Translations under genes and position numbers: made by a program
The notes under the pieces: model-generated
Databases searched by the model: none
What the model saw: the letters and a program-made list of their open reading frames with translations, nothing else
Told to the model about the DNA's origin: nothing
From: Gemmatimonadaceae bacterium
Lineage (GTDB): Bacteria; Gemmatimonadota; Gemmatimonadetes; Gemmatimonadales; Gemmatimonadaceae
Length of the DNA: 64,000 bases
Direction: 5' to 3'
Assembly: GCA_016742275.1 (NCBI GenBank)
Contig: JACVCD010000014.1
Coordinates: 1 to 64,000 of the forward strand
In this document: positions 42,222-51,970 of the stretch, piece after piece
Layout: the number at the start of each line of letters is the position of its first letter
Position numbering within the stretch: the first letter of the stretch is position 1

Positions 42222-43424
42222 ATGCAATTGAGTCCAGACAGACGCCCTCGCATCCCCGCAGGTATTTGGGCGCTCGGCTTCGTATCCATGTTGATGGACA
42301 TCGCCTCCGAGATGATTCACGCACTGTTGCCCGTGTACATGGTGACCGTCCTCGGGACGTCAACACTCGCGGTGGGCATCATTGAGGGGATTGCCGAGGC
42401 GACCGCTTCGATCACTAAGGTTTTTTCTGGTGCGCTCAGTGACTGGTTGGGCAAGCGTAAACTCCTTGCCGTGCTGGGCTATGGTCTGGCGGCTATCACC
42501 AAGCCGATCTTTCCTCTGGCGGCTTCGCTGGAATGGCTGGTCGGCGCCCGATTCATCGATCGGATTGGCAAGGGCATTCGCGGGGCGCCGCGCGACGCGC
42601 TCGTGGCAGATCTGGCGCCGCTGGAATTGCGCGGTGCGAGCTTTGGGCTGCGCCAATCGCTCGATACGATCGGAGCCTTTGCCGGACCACTGATTGCGGT
42701 CGGCTTGATGTGGCTGACCGCCAATCATTTTCAGACGGTTTTCTGGGTAGCGGTTGTCCCGGCTGTTCTGTCGGTCGTGGTCTTGATCTTTGGCGTCAAT
42801 GAGCCTGAACGTCCAAAGGCGCTACGCCATATCCGCATGCCGCTGCATCGCGAGGAGTTGGCGCGTTTGGATTCGGCCTACTGGTGGGTGGTTGCCATTG
42901 CTGCGTGCTTCCTGTTGGCACGCTTCAGTGAGGCATTTCTGATTCTGCGTGCGCAGTCGGTTGGTGTGCCGTTGACCATGGTGCCGATCGTACTCGTGTT
43001 CATGAGCCTCGCCTATTCGGTTTCCGCTTTCCCGGTTGGTGTGCTCGCCGATCGCGTGAACCGATTGACTCTTCTTGCAATCGGGCTGGTGCTGTTGTTC
43101 CTGGCCGACATCGTGCTGGCGTTTACGAGCAATCTTCTGAGTCTCGGCATCGGTGTCGCACTGTGGGGGCTGCATATGGGATTCACCCAGGGCGTGCTGG
43201 CAACCCTGATCGCAGATGTCGCTCCCGCAGAGCTACGCGGGACGGCCTTCGGGATGTTCAATCTGATCACTGGCATTGCCTTGTTACTCGCCAGTGTGAT
43301 GGCCGGAATGCTCTGGGACCGATTGGGTCCGCAAGCGACATTCCTGATGGGTGCGGTCCTGGCGCTCATGACCTTGCTTGGCCTGCGAGCTATACGCTCA
43401 CGTCTTCCGCAGCTTTCGCGCTGA
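42222..43424 (+). CDS. Major facilitator superfamily transporter
   Basis: About 12 TM segments; SDWLGKRKLLAVLGYGLAAITKPIF and DRIGKGIRGAPRDALVAD MFS loops. Confidence 0.88.
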   Translation: MQLSPDRRPRIPAGIWALGFVSMLMDIASEMIHALLPVYMVTVLGTSTLAVGIIEGIAEATASITKVFSGALSDWLGKRKLLAVLGYGLAAITKPIFPLAASLEWLVGARFIDRIGKGIRGAPRDALVADLAPLELRGASFGLRQSLDTIGAFAGPLIAVGLMWLTANHFQTVFWVAVVPAVLSVVVLIFGVNEPERPKALRHIRMPLHREELARLDSAYWWVVAIAACFLLARFSEAFLILRAQSVGVPLTMVPIVLVFMSLAYSVSAFPVGVLADRVNRLTLLAIGLVLLFLADIVLAFTSNLLSLGIGVALWGLHMGFTQGVLATLIADVAPAELRGTAFGMFNLITGIALLLASVMAGMLWDRLGPQATFLMGAVLALMTLLGLRAIRSRLPQLSR

Positions 43425-43540
43425 GAGAGGGTAGAGCAGGTACCAGGTGTCAATCGTGAGGTTGAGCAATCGGGGTTTTGTGACGTAGCCTACCAAACAC
43501 AATCTTCCGCAATCCCGCCGCACGATGGCACCTTACTCGT

Positions 43541-45031
43541 ATGTCTGCTGACCTCCCCGTGATTTCCGACAACACAGCCATGTCGAAGGCCGCGTCTGCG
43601 CCTGCGACGAGTGCGTGCGCCGGCTGTGCCGGTGTGGATCGCCGCCATTTTCTCGCGTCGGCTTCCTGGCTCTCACTCGGAGCGCTCGCTGCCACCGCAT
43701 GCGGCGACGGTGTGTTCAGCGGACCGGAAACACTGCCGGTGTTTCCAACCGAGAATTTCACGGTCGATCCGCGTACGATCACGGAGTTGTCGCAGGTCGG
43801 CGGGCGCACGGTGCTGTCGTTCGGCGAGTATGCGCCGATCTATCTCGAACGCATTGGCAATGCGCAGTATCGCGCGTTGTCGTTGGCGTGTCCGCACAAG
43901 GGAAGCATTGTGTCGGTTGGCAGCGCTGGCTTCACCTGCCCGAATCATGGCGCACGATTCGACGGTGAAGGCACATGGATTGGTGGGCAGGAGACGGCGA
44001 GTCTCGCGCCACTCGGCGTGAAGGTGAATGTCGATGGCACGTTGACCATTGGTGGTGCGCCGCTGCCTCCTGCTCTCAGTCTTTCCACCAATGCCGTGTC
44101 GTTCACGACGGCACTTGGTGGTGCACAGCCGGCGGCGCAATTCCTGACCGTCGACAACACCGGCGGCGGTGTGTTGTCCGGATTGCAGGTCTCACTGGCC
44201 TATGCGCAGAACCAACGTACGGGGTGGTTGGCGGTATCGCTGGAGCAGGCCAACACACCGGCGCGTCTGACGCTGACCGCACAGCGTGGTACGCTGCCAG
44301 CGGGCAGCTATAACGCCACGGTCACGGTGTCCGCACCGGGGATCAGCAATGGTGCCCAAACGGTCGCGGTGACCATGGTGGTGCAAGATCCCAATGCACC
44401 GGCCGTGCTGCAGCTGTCGGCCACCGCAATCAGCTTTGCCTCTACGCTGGGAATCACGACGCCCACGCAAACCGTGCAGTGCATCAACGGTGGCGGAGGA
44501 ACGCTGAGTGGACTGACGGCAAGCATTGCGTATGCCCCAGGAGGCTTCGGCTGGCTCACGGCCAACCTGTCAGCCACCGCAGCGCCCGCAGTGCTCACGC
44601 TCGGAGTGAATCCGAGTCAGGTGGGCACCGGCACCTTTACGGCCACCGTGACCGTCAATGCCAACGGTGTCGCGTCGCGTACGATCGACGTCAGCATTGT
44701 GGTTGTGCCGCAGGGCCTCGTGGTCACCATTGCGGCGTGGCCGGCACTGGCCAATGTCGGTGGTGTGGCCGGCAGTGTGGGCAATGTGGCCGGCACGCCG
44801 GTGGCTGTCGTGCGGAGCGGCGCCACGAGCTTTGCGGCTTTCTCCATGGTATGCCCACATGCTGGCACCACCATTGGTGTGGTGAATGGCACCAGCTTCC
44901 GCTGCCCCAACCACGGCGCTCTGTTCGACAATCAGGGTATCCTCCGGCCCGACTCGCCGCAGAACACCGACAATCTCACCCGTCGCACGGTGACGTACAC
45001 GCCGGGGGCCGCCACGCTGGTGGTGACCTGA
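43541..45031 (+). CDS. Twin-Rieske [2Fe-2S]-type exported protein with two internal beta-sandwich repeats
   Basis: CPHKGSIVSVGSAGFTCPNHGARFD and CPHAGTTIGVVNGTSFRCPNHGALFD flanking two BACON/Ig-like repeats; Tat/lipobox-like DRRHFLASASWLSLGALAATACGD. Confidence 0.85.
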   Translation: MSADLPVISDNTAMSKAASAPATSACAGCAGVDRRHFLASASWLSLGALAATACGDGVFSGPETLPVFPTENFTVDPRTITELSQVGGRTVLSFGEYAPIYLERIGNAQYRALSLACPHKGSIVSVGSAGFTCPNHGARFDGEGTWIGGQETASLAPLGVKVNVDGTLTIGGAPLPPALSLSTNAVSFTTALGGAQPAAQFLTVDNTGGGVLSGLQVSLAYAQNQRTGWLAVSLEQANTPARLTLTAQRGTLPAGSYNATVTVSAPGISNGAQTVAVTMVVQDPNAPAVLQLSATAISFASTLGITTPTQTVQCINGGGGTLSGLTASIAYAPGGFGWLTANLSATAAPAVLTLGVNPSQVGTGTFTATVTVNANGVASRTIDVSIVVVPQGLVVTIAAWPALANVGGVAGSVGNVAGTPVAVVRSGATSFAAFSMVCPHAGTTIGVVNGTSFRCPNHGALFDNQGILRPDSPQNTDNLTRRTVTYTPGAATLVVT

Positions 45032-45112
45032 TTGACCGGCCGGGACCGTTGAACCCCGTCCCCGATATGGCTACCTTTCAAGGCTGTTTGACCTCAGCCA
45101 ACTTTCGTAGCC

Positions 45113-45424
45113 ATGCCAACTTACGAGTTTCGCGCGCCCGACGGCACGATCATCGAGCGGATCTTCAAGATCAGCGAAGTTCCCGAATCCGTCACACTCG
45201 ATGACGGCAGCGTGGCCACGCGCATCATTTCCGGTGGTGCTGGTCTGCTGTTCAAGGGTTCGGGCTTCTACATCACCGACTACGGCAAGGACGGAAAGAA
45301 GGATCAGCGGGCATCCGCGTCTTCGTCCTCCGGTGGTGACGGTGGTAGCGCCAAGAGTGAGTCCAAGAGCGACGCGAAGAGCGATAGCAAGCCGTCGGCG
45401 AGTTCCACGCCCAAGGCTGACTGA
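45113..45424 (+). CDS. FmdB-family-like small protein lacking zinc-ribbon cysteines
   Basis: MPTYEFRAPDGTIIERIFKISEVP...TRIISGGAGLLFKGSGFYITDYGKD matches FmdB framework; no Cys; Ser/Lys-rich tail. Confidence 0.75.
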   Translation: MPTYEFRAPDGTIIERIFKISEVPESVTLDDGSVATRIISGGAGLLFKGSGFYITDYGKDGKKDQRASASSSSGGDGGSAKSESKSDAKSDSKPSASSTPKAD

Positions 45425-45448
45425 ACGCGCGTGTTGATGATCCCAAGT

Positions 45449-45474
45449 GACGGCATCGTGCCGTCCTTTTGTTT
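45449..45474 (+). terminator. Intrinsic terminator after the FmdB-like gene
   Basis: GACGGCA-TCG-TGCCGTC followed by CTTTTGTTT. Confidence 0.75.
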
Positions 45475-45498
45475 GCATACCCTGTTGCACCATGTGCC

Positions 45499-47151
45499 GT
45501 GACTCAGGCTGATGCCCTGCGCGCCGAACTGGCGCGCGCGGCGCGCACGCTCGGTGCGCCCGATGATGTGTCTCCGATTCTCGAGCGTCCGCGCGACCCC
45601 GCGTTTGGCGACTGGGCCACGAATCTGGCCATGACGCTGGCCAAGCCGCTCGGCAAGAAGCCGCGCGACATCGCCGAAGCGCTCATTGCGGCGCTCGACA
45701 AGGACAGTGTGGGCATCGTGTCCGCCGATATCGCCGGTCCCGGTTTCGTGAACATTCGATTGGACCCCGGCTACCAGGCGCGTGGTCTGCTGCAGATTCT
45801 CGCCGCACCCGAGAAGTGGGGACGTCTCGACATCGGCCACGGCGAACGCGCCTGTGTGGAATTCGTGTCGGCCAATCCCACGGGTCCGCTGCATGTGGGT
45901 CATGGTCGTCAGGCCGCGTTGGGTGACGCCATCAGCACGTTGCTCGAGTGGACCGGCTGGAATGTCGATCGTGAGTTCTACTACAACGACGCCGGTGCGC
46001 AGATCGCCAATCTCGCCAAGAGCACGCAGGCGCGTGTGCGCGAATTGGCCGGTCAGCCCCTCGAGATTCCCGAAGGCGGTTATCACGGCGATTACATCCG
46101 CGAAATCGCCGAACGCTATGTCGCGCAAAATCCGCAGGACGCAGAGGGCAATGACCTCGATGCCATGCGCATGTTTGCCGTGGCCGCGCTGCGTCATGAG
46201 CAGGATCTCGACATGCAGGCGTTTGGTGTGAAGTTCGACACCTACTACCTGGAAAGCTCGCTCTACACCGATGGTCGTGTGGATCGCACGGTGGAAGCGC
46301 TCAAGGCGTCGGGTCACACGTACGAGGAAGAGGGTGCGCTGTTCTTGCGCACCACCACTTTCGGTGACGACAAGGACCGCGTGATGAAGAAGAGCGCGGC
46401 CAAGGGTGGTGACTACACGTACTTCGTTCCCGATGTGGCGTACCATGTGACCAAGTGGGAACGCGGCTACCACCGGGCCATCAATGTGCAGGGTGCCGAT
46501 CACCACAGCACCACCACACGTGTGCGCGCGGGGCTGCAGGCACTCGGCATGGGGATTCCCGAGGGCTATCCCGACTACGTGCTGCATCAGATGGTCACCG
46601 TCATGAAGAGCGGCGAGGAGGTCAAGATCTCCAAGCGAGCCGGCTCCTATGTCACGGTGCGCGATCTCATTGATGAAGTGGGACGCGATGCGGTGCGCTA
46701 CTTCTATCTGATGCGAAAGGGCGACTCGCAGCTCGTGTTCGATGTCGATCTCGCGCGCAGTCAGTCGGAAGAGAATCCCGTGTACTACGTCCAGATGGCG
46801 CATGCCCGCATGTGCGGCATCTTCCGCGTGGGTGAAGTCGACGCCACGACCGTCACCGGCGACGGCGTCGATCTCGGGGTGTTGAGCGAACCCGCCGAAC
46901 AGGAACTGGTGAAGCAGCTACTCGACTTCCCGGGCATGGTGAAGGGTGCAGCCGAGAATCTCGAGCCGCATCGCATTGCTGGCTGGTTGCTCGAAACCGC
47001 GCGAGCGGGACACACCTGGTATCACAAGCATCACGTCCTCGGTGAACCCGAGGCCATTACGCGCGCGCGCCTCGTCTTGGCACGCGCCACGCAGCTCGGC
47101 ATTGCCGCCGGTCTGCGCATTCTCGGACTGTCGGCGCCGGAGCGCATGTGA
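45499..47151 (+). CDS. argS: Arginyl-tRNA synthetase
   Basis: VEFVSANPTGPLHVGHGRQAALGDA, FYYNDAGAQI, KISKRAGSYVTVRDLIDEVGRDAVRYFYL; GTG start inferred. Confidence 0.96.
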   Translation: MTQADALRAELARAARTLGAPDDVSPILERPRDPAFGDWATNLAMTLAKPLGKKPRDIAEALIAALDKDSVGIVSADIAGPGFVNIRLDPGYQARGLLQILAAPEKWGRLDIGHGERACVEFVSANPTGPLHVGHGRQAALGDAISTLLEWTGWNVDREFYYNDAGAQIANLAKSTQARVRELAGQPLEIPEGGYHGDYIREIAERYVAQNPQDAEGNDLDAMRMFAVAALRHEQDLDMQAFGVKFDTYYLESSLYTDGRVDRTVEALKASGHTYEEEGALFLRTTTFGDDKDRVMKKSAAKGGDYTYFVPDVAYHVTKWERGYHRAINVQGADHHSTTTRVRAGLQALGMGIPEGYPDYVLHQMVTVMKSGEEVKISKRAGSYVTVRDLIDEVGRDAVRYFYLMRKGDSQLVFDVDLARSQSEENPVYYVQMAHARMCGIFRVGEVDATTVTGDGVDLGVLSEPAEQELVKQLLDFPGMVKGAAENLEPHRIAGWLLETARAGHTWYHKHHVLGEPEAITRARLVLARATQLGIAAGLRILGLSAPERM

Positions 47152-48092
47152 GTTCTGCCGGAAGCAACATCAAGAGCCCCGTTCTCGTGGTTGGCTCGGT
47201 AGCTCTCGACTCGGTCGAAACACCATTCGGCAAGGCCGATGAAGTGCTCGGCGGGTCCGGCACGTATTTCTCCTCGTCGGCGTCGCATTTTACATCGGTA
47301 CAATTGGTCGGCGTCGTTGGCGACGACTATCCGGTCGAGAAGCTCGAGCCGCTCGCCGCGCGTGGTGTGGATCTCGCCGGTGTCGAAAAGACGGAAGGCA
47401 CGAGCTTCCGGTGGCGCGGCCGGTATCGTCACGATCTCAATTCGGCAGAAACGCTCGAGACGCACCTCGGTGTGTTCTCGCATTTCCGTCCAAACATTCC
47501 TGAGCAGTTCCGCAACGCGCCATTCGTGTTTCTCGCCAACATCGATCCGCGTCTGCAGTTGCAGGTGCTGGAGCAGGTGGAGAAGCCCCGATTGGTCGCG
47601 TGTGACACGATGAACTTCTGGATCGAATCGCGTCGGCCGGAGTTGGTGGAACTGCTCGGCCACGTCGATCTCATCACGCTCAATGATGCCGAAGCCCGTC
47701 AGCTGACCGAGCACACCAATCTTGTGCAGGCGGCGCGCTGGATCATGGCCAAAGGGCCGCGCTACGTGCTCATCAAGAAGGGTGAACACGGCGCGTTCAT
47801 GTTCACCAAGGACAGTATCTTCTTTGCGCCGGCGTATCCGCTCGAGAGTGTGTTCGATCCGACCGGCGCTGGTGACTCGTTCGCTGGTGGTTTTATCGGC
47901 TACCTCGCGGCTACCGGTGACCTGAGCGAACAGAACATGCGCCGCGCTGTTGTTGTGGGCTCGGCCATGGGTTCGTTTGCGGTGGAGAAGTTCTCCAACG
48001 CCCGTCTGCTGGAAATCACGCGCGCCGATATCGACAAGCGTGTGCAGGAATTCCGTCAGTTGGTGGCATTTGATACGGAGCTCGGCGCATGA
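47148..48092 (+). CDS. PfkB-family carbohydrate/nucleoside kinase
   Basis: GGSGTYFSSSASHF, DPTGAGDSFAGGFIGYLA (PfkB signature 2). Confidence 0.9.
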   Translation: MSSAGSNIKSPVLVVGSVALDSVETPFGKADEVLGGSGTYFSSSASHFTSVQLVGVVGDDYPVEKLEPLAARGVDLAGVEKTEGTSFRWRGRYRHDLNSAETLETHLGVFSHFRPNIPEQFRNAPFVFLANIDPRLQLQVLEQVEKPRLVACDTMNFWIESRRPELVELLGHVDLITLNDAEARQLTEHTNLVQAARWIMAKGPRYVLIKKGEHGAFMFTKDSIFFAPAYPLESVFDPTGAGDSFAGGFIGYLAATGDLSEQNMRRAVVVGSAMGSFAVEKFSNARLLEITRADIDKRVQEFRQLVAFDTELGA

Positions 48093-49132
48093 GCCAGGCC
48101 CCACTCGACTATCGCAGTGCCGGCGTTGATATCGACGCCGCTGACGACGCCAAGAATCGTCTCGCCAAGTTGGTGCAGAGCACCATGACTTCGGGTGCGC
48201 GCGGCGCGTTCGGTGGTTTTGGCGGCATGTTCCGCGTGCCTGAGGGCTATAAGGCACCGCTGCTGGTGGCCAGCGCCGACGGTGTGGGCACCAAGATCAA
48301 GATCGCCATCGAAGCGGGTCGCCACGACACGATCGGTCACTGCCTCGTCAATCACTGCACGAATGACATTCTCGTGCAGGGTGCCATTCCGCTCTACTTC
48401 CTCGACTACGTGGCGTTCGGCAAGCTCGAACCACCCGTTGTGGAAGGTGTGGTTGCCGGTGTCGCCGCGGGGTGCCGTGAAAACAGCTGCGCACTGATCG
48501 GTGGTGAGACGGCGGAAATGCCCGGTGTGTACACGCCGCCTGATTACGACCTCGCCGGCTTCATCACCGGTATCGTCGAAGAAGACGCGGTGCTGGGCAG
48601 CGCGCGTGTGCAGGAAGGCGATGTACTCATCGCGCTGGGTGGCAACGGCCTTCACACCAACGGCTATTCACTGGCGCGTCGCATCATCAGCGATCGTCTC
48701 AAGTTGGGTGTGCACGACGCATTTCCTGGTGCCGATGGCGCGAGCGTGGCCGATGTCATGCTCAAGGTGCACCGCTCGTATCTGCCATGCCTCAAGCCGG
48801 TGTTGGGGAACATTCATGCCATGGCGCACATCACCGGTGGTGGTCTGCCCGGCAACTTGAATCGTGCGCTACCTCACACACTGGATGCCGATGTGGACAC
48901 CTCCACATGGACCGTCCCCAATGAATTCCGGGTACTCGCGGAGGCGGGGCAGGTTGCCTCGCTCGAGATGTTCCGGGCATTCAACATGGGAGTAGGCATG
49001 GTCATCATCACGTCGCGCGACAATGTGTCGCCCATCCTGGCGCGGGCTGCGGAATGCAGCATCGACGCCTGGGAACTCGGCCGGGTTGTGCCCGGCACCG
49101 GGCGCGTTCGCCTCGACGGTCAGGTGACCTGA
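48089..49132 (+). CDS. purM: Phosphoribosylformylglycinamidine cyclo-ligase
   Basis: DYRSAGVDIDAADDAKNRL, SADGVGTKIKIAIEAGRHDTIGHCLVNHCTNDILVQGA, GGETAEMPGVY. Confidence 0.96.
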   Translation: MSQAPLDYRSAGVDIDAADDAKNRLAKLVQSTMTSGARGAFGGFGGMFRVPEGYKAPLLVASADGVGTKIKIAIEAGRHDTIGHCLVNHCTNDILVQGAIPLYFLDYVAFGKLEPPVVEGVVAGVAAGCRENSCALIGGETAEMPGVYTPPDYDLAGFITGIVEEDAVLGSARVQEGDVLIALGGNGLHTNGYSLARRIISDRLKLGVHDAFPGADGASVADVMLKVHRSYLPCLKPVLGNIHAMAHITGGGLPGNLNRALPHTLDADVDTSTWTVPNEFRVLAEAGQVASLEMFRAFNMGVGMVIITSRDNVSPILARAAECSIDAWELGRVVPGTGRVRLDGQVT

Positions 49133-50151
49133 TGCGTGCCGCGCGGAGGGTCTCCATCCTGTTCGGTGTCGTTGCCATCAGTGGCGCGACATTCGGACCT
49201 GCTTCACTCGCGGCACAGACCACGACGGGTTCGTGCGTTGTGACGCCGGCGATTGCGTCGGGAGCAGACGCCTGTCAGAAGGCGCGGGACCTCTTTGCGT
49301 TTGTCATGCCCCAGGCCGGCGTGGCGCTTTCGGGCGGCAATCCGGTGCTGGGTGAAGGTGGAACCATGGGTGGTTGGGGCAAGCGTGCGATTTCTGCGCG
49401 CCTCACCGCCGTGCAAGGCCAACTGCCGCGCAACACGGTGCCGCTCAGTGTGACCGGTGCGAGTAGCAGCGACTTTGGTGCCGAGAACACGTATGTGCCC
49501 GTGCCATCCGTCGACGCCGCCATTGGTCTCTTTGCTGGTGTGCCGGCAGGGCTGACCAACGTTGGCGGTGTGGACGTGCTGTTGGGTGTTACGTACCTGC
49601 CAGATGTGTCCGAACGCGATCTGCGTTTTGCGCCGAAGTCCGGCAGCTTTGCGTTGTCGTATGGACTGCGCCTTGGTTTGCTGCAGGAATCGAGTCTGGT
49701 GCCGGGCATCAGTGTGAGTGCGATGCGTCGCAAGCTGCCAACCGTGGCGCTCGACTATCGCCCGGGCAACGACTCGTTGTCGGTCGGCGATCTCGCCGTC
49801 ACATCCAACACCTACCGGTTGGTTGCCAGCAAGCGGTTCACGCTGTTTGGATTGGCCGCCGGTGTTGGTCGTGATGAAATCGAAAGCACCGCAGGCATGT
49901 ATGCCGTGGTGAACGAAACCGTGGCTGCCGTTCCCGTGCGCTCCGAGGTGACATTGTCCGGATTGCGCAACGAGGTGTCGCGCAACACGGCCTTCGTGAA
50001 TGCCTCGTTCGGCCTGTCCATCACGCGCATCGTTGCCGAGTACGGATGGTCAAGCAAGGGCACCATTGACGAGACGGTCAACCAGTTTGGTGGCAAGAGA
50101 GCCAACGACGCTTATCGCTATGCCTCACTCGGAGTCACGGTCCGTTTCTGA
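49132..50151 (+). CDS. Hypothetical secreted/outer membrane protein
   Basis: Signal peptide then beta-rich barrel-like sequence ending in RYASLGVTVRF. Confidence 0.6.
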   Translation: MRAARRVSILFGVVAISGATFGPASLAAQTTTGSCVVTPAIASGADACQKARDLFAFVMPQAGVALSGGNPVLGEGGTMGGWGKRAISARLTAVQGQLPRNTVPLSVTGASSSDFGAENTYVPVPSVDAAIGLFAGVPAGLTNVGGVDVLLGVTYLPDVSERDLRFAPKSGSFALSYGLRLGLLQESSLVPGISVSAMRRKLPTVALDYRPGNDSLSVGDLAVTSNTYRLVASKRFTLFGLAAGVGRDEIESTAGMYAVVNETVAAVPVRSEVTLSGLRNEVSRNTAFVNASFGLSITRIVAEYGWSSKGTIDETVNQFGGKRANDAYRYASLGVTVRF

Positions 50152-50152
50152 G

Positions 50153-51277
50153 GTGCGCGTGAAGGACATGGCGCGCGTGGTGGCCGATTCCGGCGATCAC
50201 GCGCGCTTCATGCGTTTGGCCATTGAGTTGGCCGAACGTGGCAGCGGGCAGGTCGCGCCCAATCCCAAGGTCGGCGCGGTCATTGTGAAGGACGGCGAAA
50301 TTGTCGGTGAAGGCTGGCATCAGCGTTATGGTGATGCGCACGCCGAAGTGAACGCGCTGGCACAAGCGGGAGATCGTGCGCGTGGCGCGACGGCGTACGT
50401 CACGCTTGAGCCATGCAATCACACCGGCAAGACTGGACCGTGCACGGAGGCCTTGATCGCCGCCGGTGTGGCGCGTGTGGTGTGTGCGGTGCGCGATCCC
50501 AATGCGATCGCAGCAGGCGGGCTTGAGCGATTGGCAGCCGCCGGCATTGAAGTGGAACACGGTCTGCTGGCCGACGAAGCGAGCTGGCGCATCGCGCCAT
50601 TCCTCGCGGCCGCGCGTGGATCTGAGCGGCCGTTTGTCACGCTCAAGCTCGCGATATCGCTCGATGGCGCCATTGTTGGCCCATCACGAAAGCGCGCGTG
50701 GCTCACGGGACCGGAATCGCAGGAACTGGTGCACCATATGCGGGCTGACGCGGACGCGGTGGCCGTCGGCATAGGCACGGCGTTGGCCGACAATCCGTCG
50801 CTCACGGTACGGCACGGTGTGGCACCCCGCGTGGCGCCCATTCGCGTGGTGTTCGATCGTCAGGCCCGACTGCCATTGTCCTCCGCGCTGGTCTCGAGTG
50901 CGGCCCAGGTCCCCGTAGTGGTCGTTGCCGCCCCAGAGGCGCCCGGGGGGCGCATCCAGGCCCTCCAGAGCGCCGGAGTGACCATTCAACAGAGCCCCGG
51001 GTTGGAAGCGGCGCTCCAGGAGCTCCACCAGACGGGTGTTCGGCAGAACGGGGTTCGCCATTTGTTCGTGGAGGGCGGCGCCGAACTGGCTTCTGCCCTC
51101 ATGACCGCCAGTCTGGTCGACCAACTGATTATCTTTCAGGCTCCCGTTATTCTGGGGGCAGGGGCCATTCCGGCCTTTGCCACCATGCCGGGGCGCGAGG
51201 CCGATGTGGCGCCTCGCCTTCAGGTGCTTGAACGCCGAGTGCTCGGCAACGACCTGATGACGCGCTACGCAGTGTAG
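50153..51277 (+). CDS. ribD: Riboflavin biosynthesis deaminase/reductase RibD
   Basis: VAPNPKVGAVIVKDGEIVGEGWHQRYGDAHAEVNAL...TAYVTLEPCNHTGKTGPCTEALI plus reductase domain; start uncertain. Confidence 0.93.
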   Translation: MRVKDMARVVADSGDHARFMRLAIELAERGSGQVAPNPKVGAVIVKDGEIVGEGWHQRYGDAHAEVNALAQAGDRARGATAYVTLEPCNHTGKTGPCTEALIAAGVARVVCAVRDPNAIAAGGLERLAAAGIEVEHGLLADEASWRIAPFLAAARGSERPFVTLKLAISLDGAIVGPSRKRAWLTGPESQELVHHMRADADAVAVGIGTALADNPSLTVRHGVAPRVAPIRVVFDRQARLPLSSALVSSAAQVPVVVVAAPEAPGGRIQALQSAGVTIQQSPGLEAALQELHQTGVRQNGVRHLFVEGGAELASALMTASLVDQLIIFQAPVILGAGAIPAFATMPGREADVAPRLQVLERRVLGNDLMTRYAV

Positions 51278-51319
51278 CACTGACTGAAGCACAGCTGTTT
51301 ACAGGAGACGGACCACCGG

Positions 51320-51970
51320 ATGTTCACCGGGCTCGTAGACGACGTGGGGCTCATTGAGCACGTCGCCGATTCGCCGGCCGGACGCGAACTGCGTCTGGCC
51401 TGCCGGTATACCGATCTCACTGACGGTGAGAGCATCGCGCTCAATGGCGTGTGCCTCACTGTGCGCGAACATGGCATAACCGATCCCGCCGTGACCACCG
51501 ATCACGAAGGGTGGTTCACCGTCGCGGCTGTTGGTACCACACTCGGGCGCACGGCCATCGCCGAATGGCGCGCCGGTTCCCGCGTGAATCTCGAACGCGC
51601 CATGAAGCTCGGTGATCGCCTCGGTGGTCACCTGGTGCTCGGTCATGTCGATGATGTGGGTATCGTGAAAAGCTGCACGCAGTCCGGCGACGCGCTTCTT
51701 ATCGATCTTGAAGTGCCGCCCGCATTGCGGTCCCTGTATGTAGACAAGGGTTCGATTGCCGTGAATGGCGTGAGTCTTACCGTCAACGAATTGCTCGCCG
51801 ACGGCGTGCAATTGTCGATCATCGAATTCACCCTGAATCACACCACCCTCGGCGATCTCAAGCCGGGGGCTCGCGTTCATATCGAAGTGGACGTGCTGGC
51901 CAAGCACGTTGCGCGCCTCATGGCACCATACCGTGAGGCGGTTACCGGGAGCGAATCCATCCATGTCTGA
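51320..51970 (+). CDS. ribE: Riboflavin synthase alpha subunit
   Basis: MFTGLVDDVGLIEHV, duplicated lumazine-binding repeats, GDRLGGHLVLGHVDDVG. Confidence 0.95.
   Translation: MFTGLVDDVGLIEHVADSPAGRELRLACRYTDLTDGESIALNGVCLTVREHGITDPAVTTDHEGWFTVAAVGTTLGRTAIAEWRAGSRVNLERAMKLGDRLGGHLVLGHVDDVGIVKSCTQSGDALLIDLEVPPALRSLYVDKGSIAVNGVSLTVNELLADGVQLSIIEFTLNHTTLGDLKPGARVHIEVDVLAKHVARLMAPYREAVTGSESIHV

Noticed and set aside
45304-46803. 499-aa antisense ORF opposite argS
   Set aside because: Shadow ORF; argS motifs on + strand are unambiguous.
49132-50153. FMN riboswitch upstream of ribD
   Set aside because: The upstream region is coding for the preceding gene and I saw no conserved RFN-element sequence blocks.
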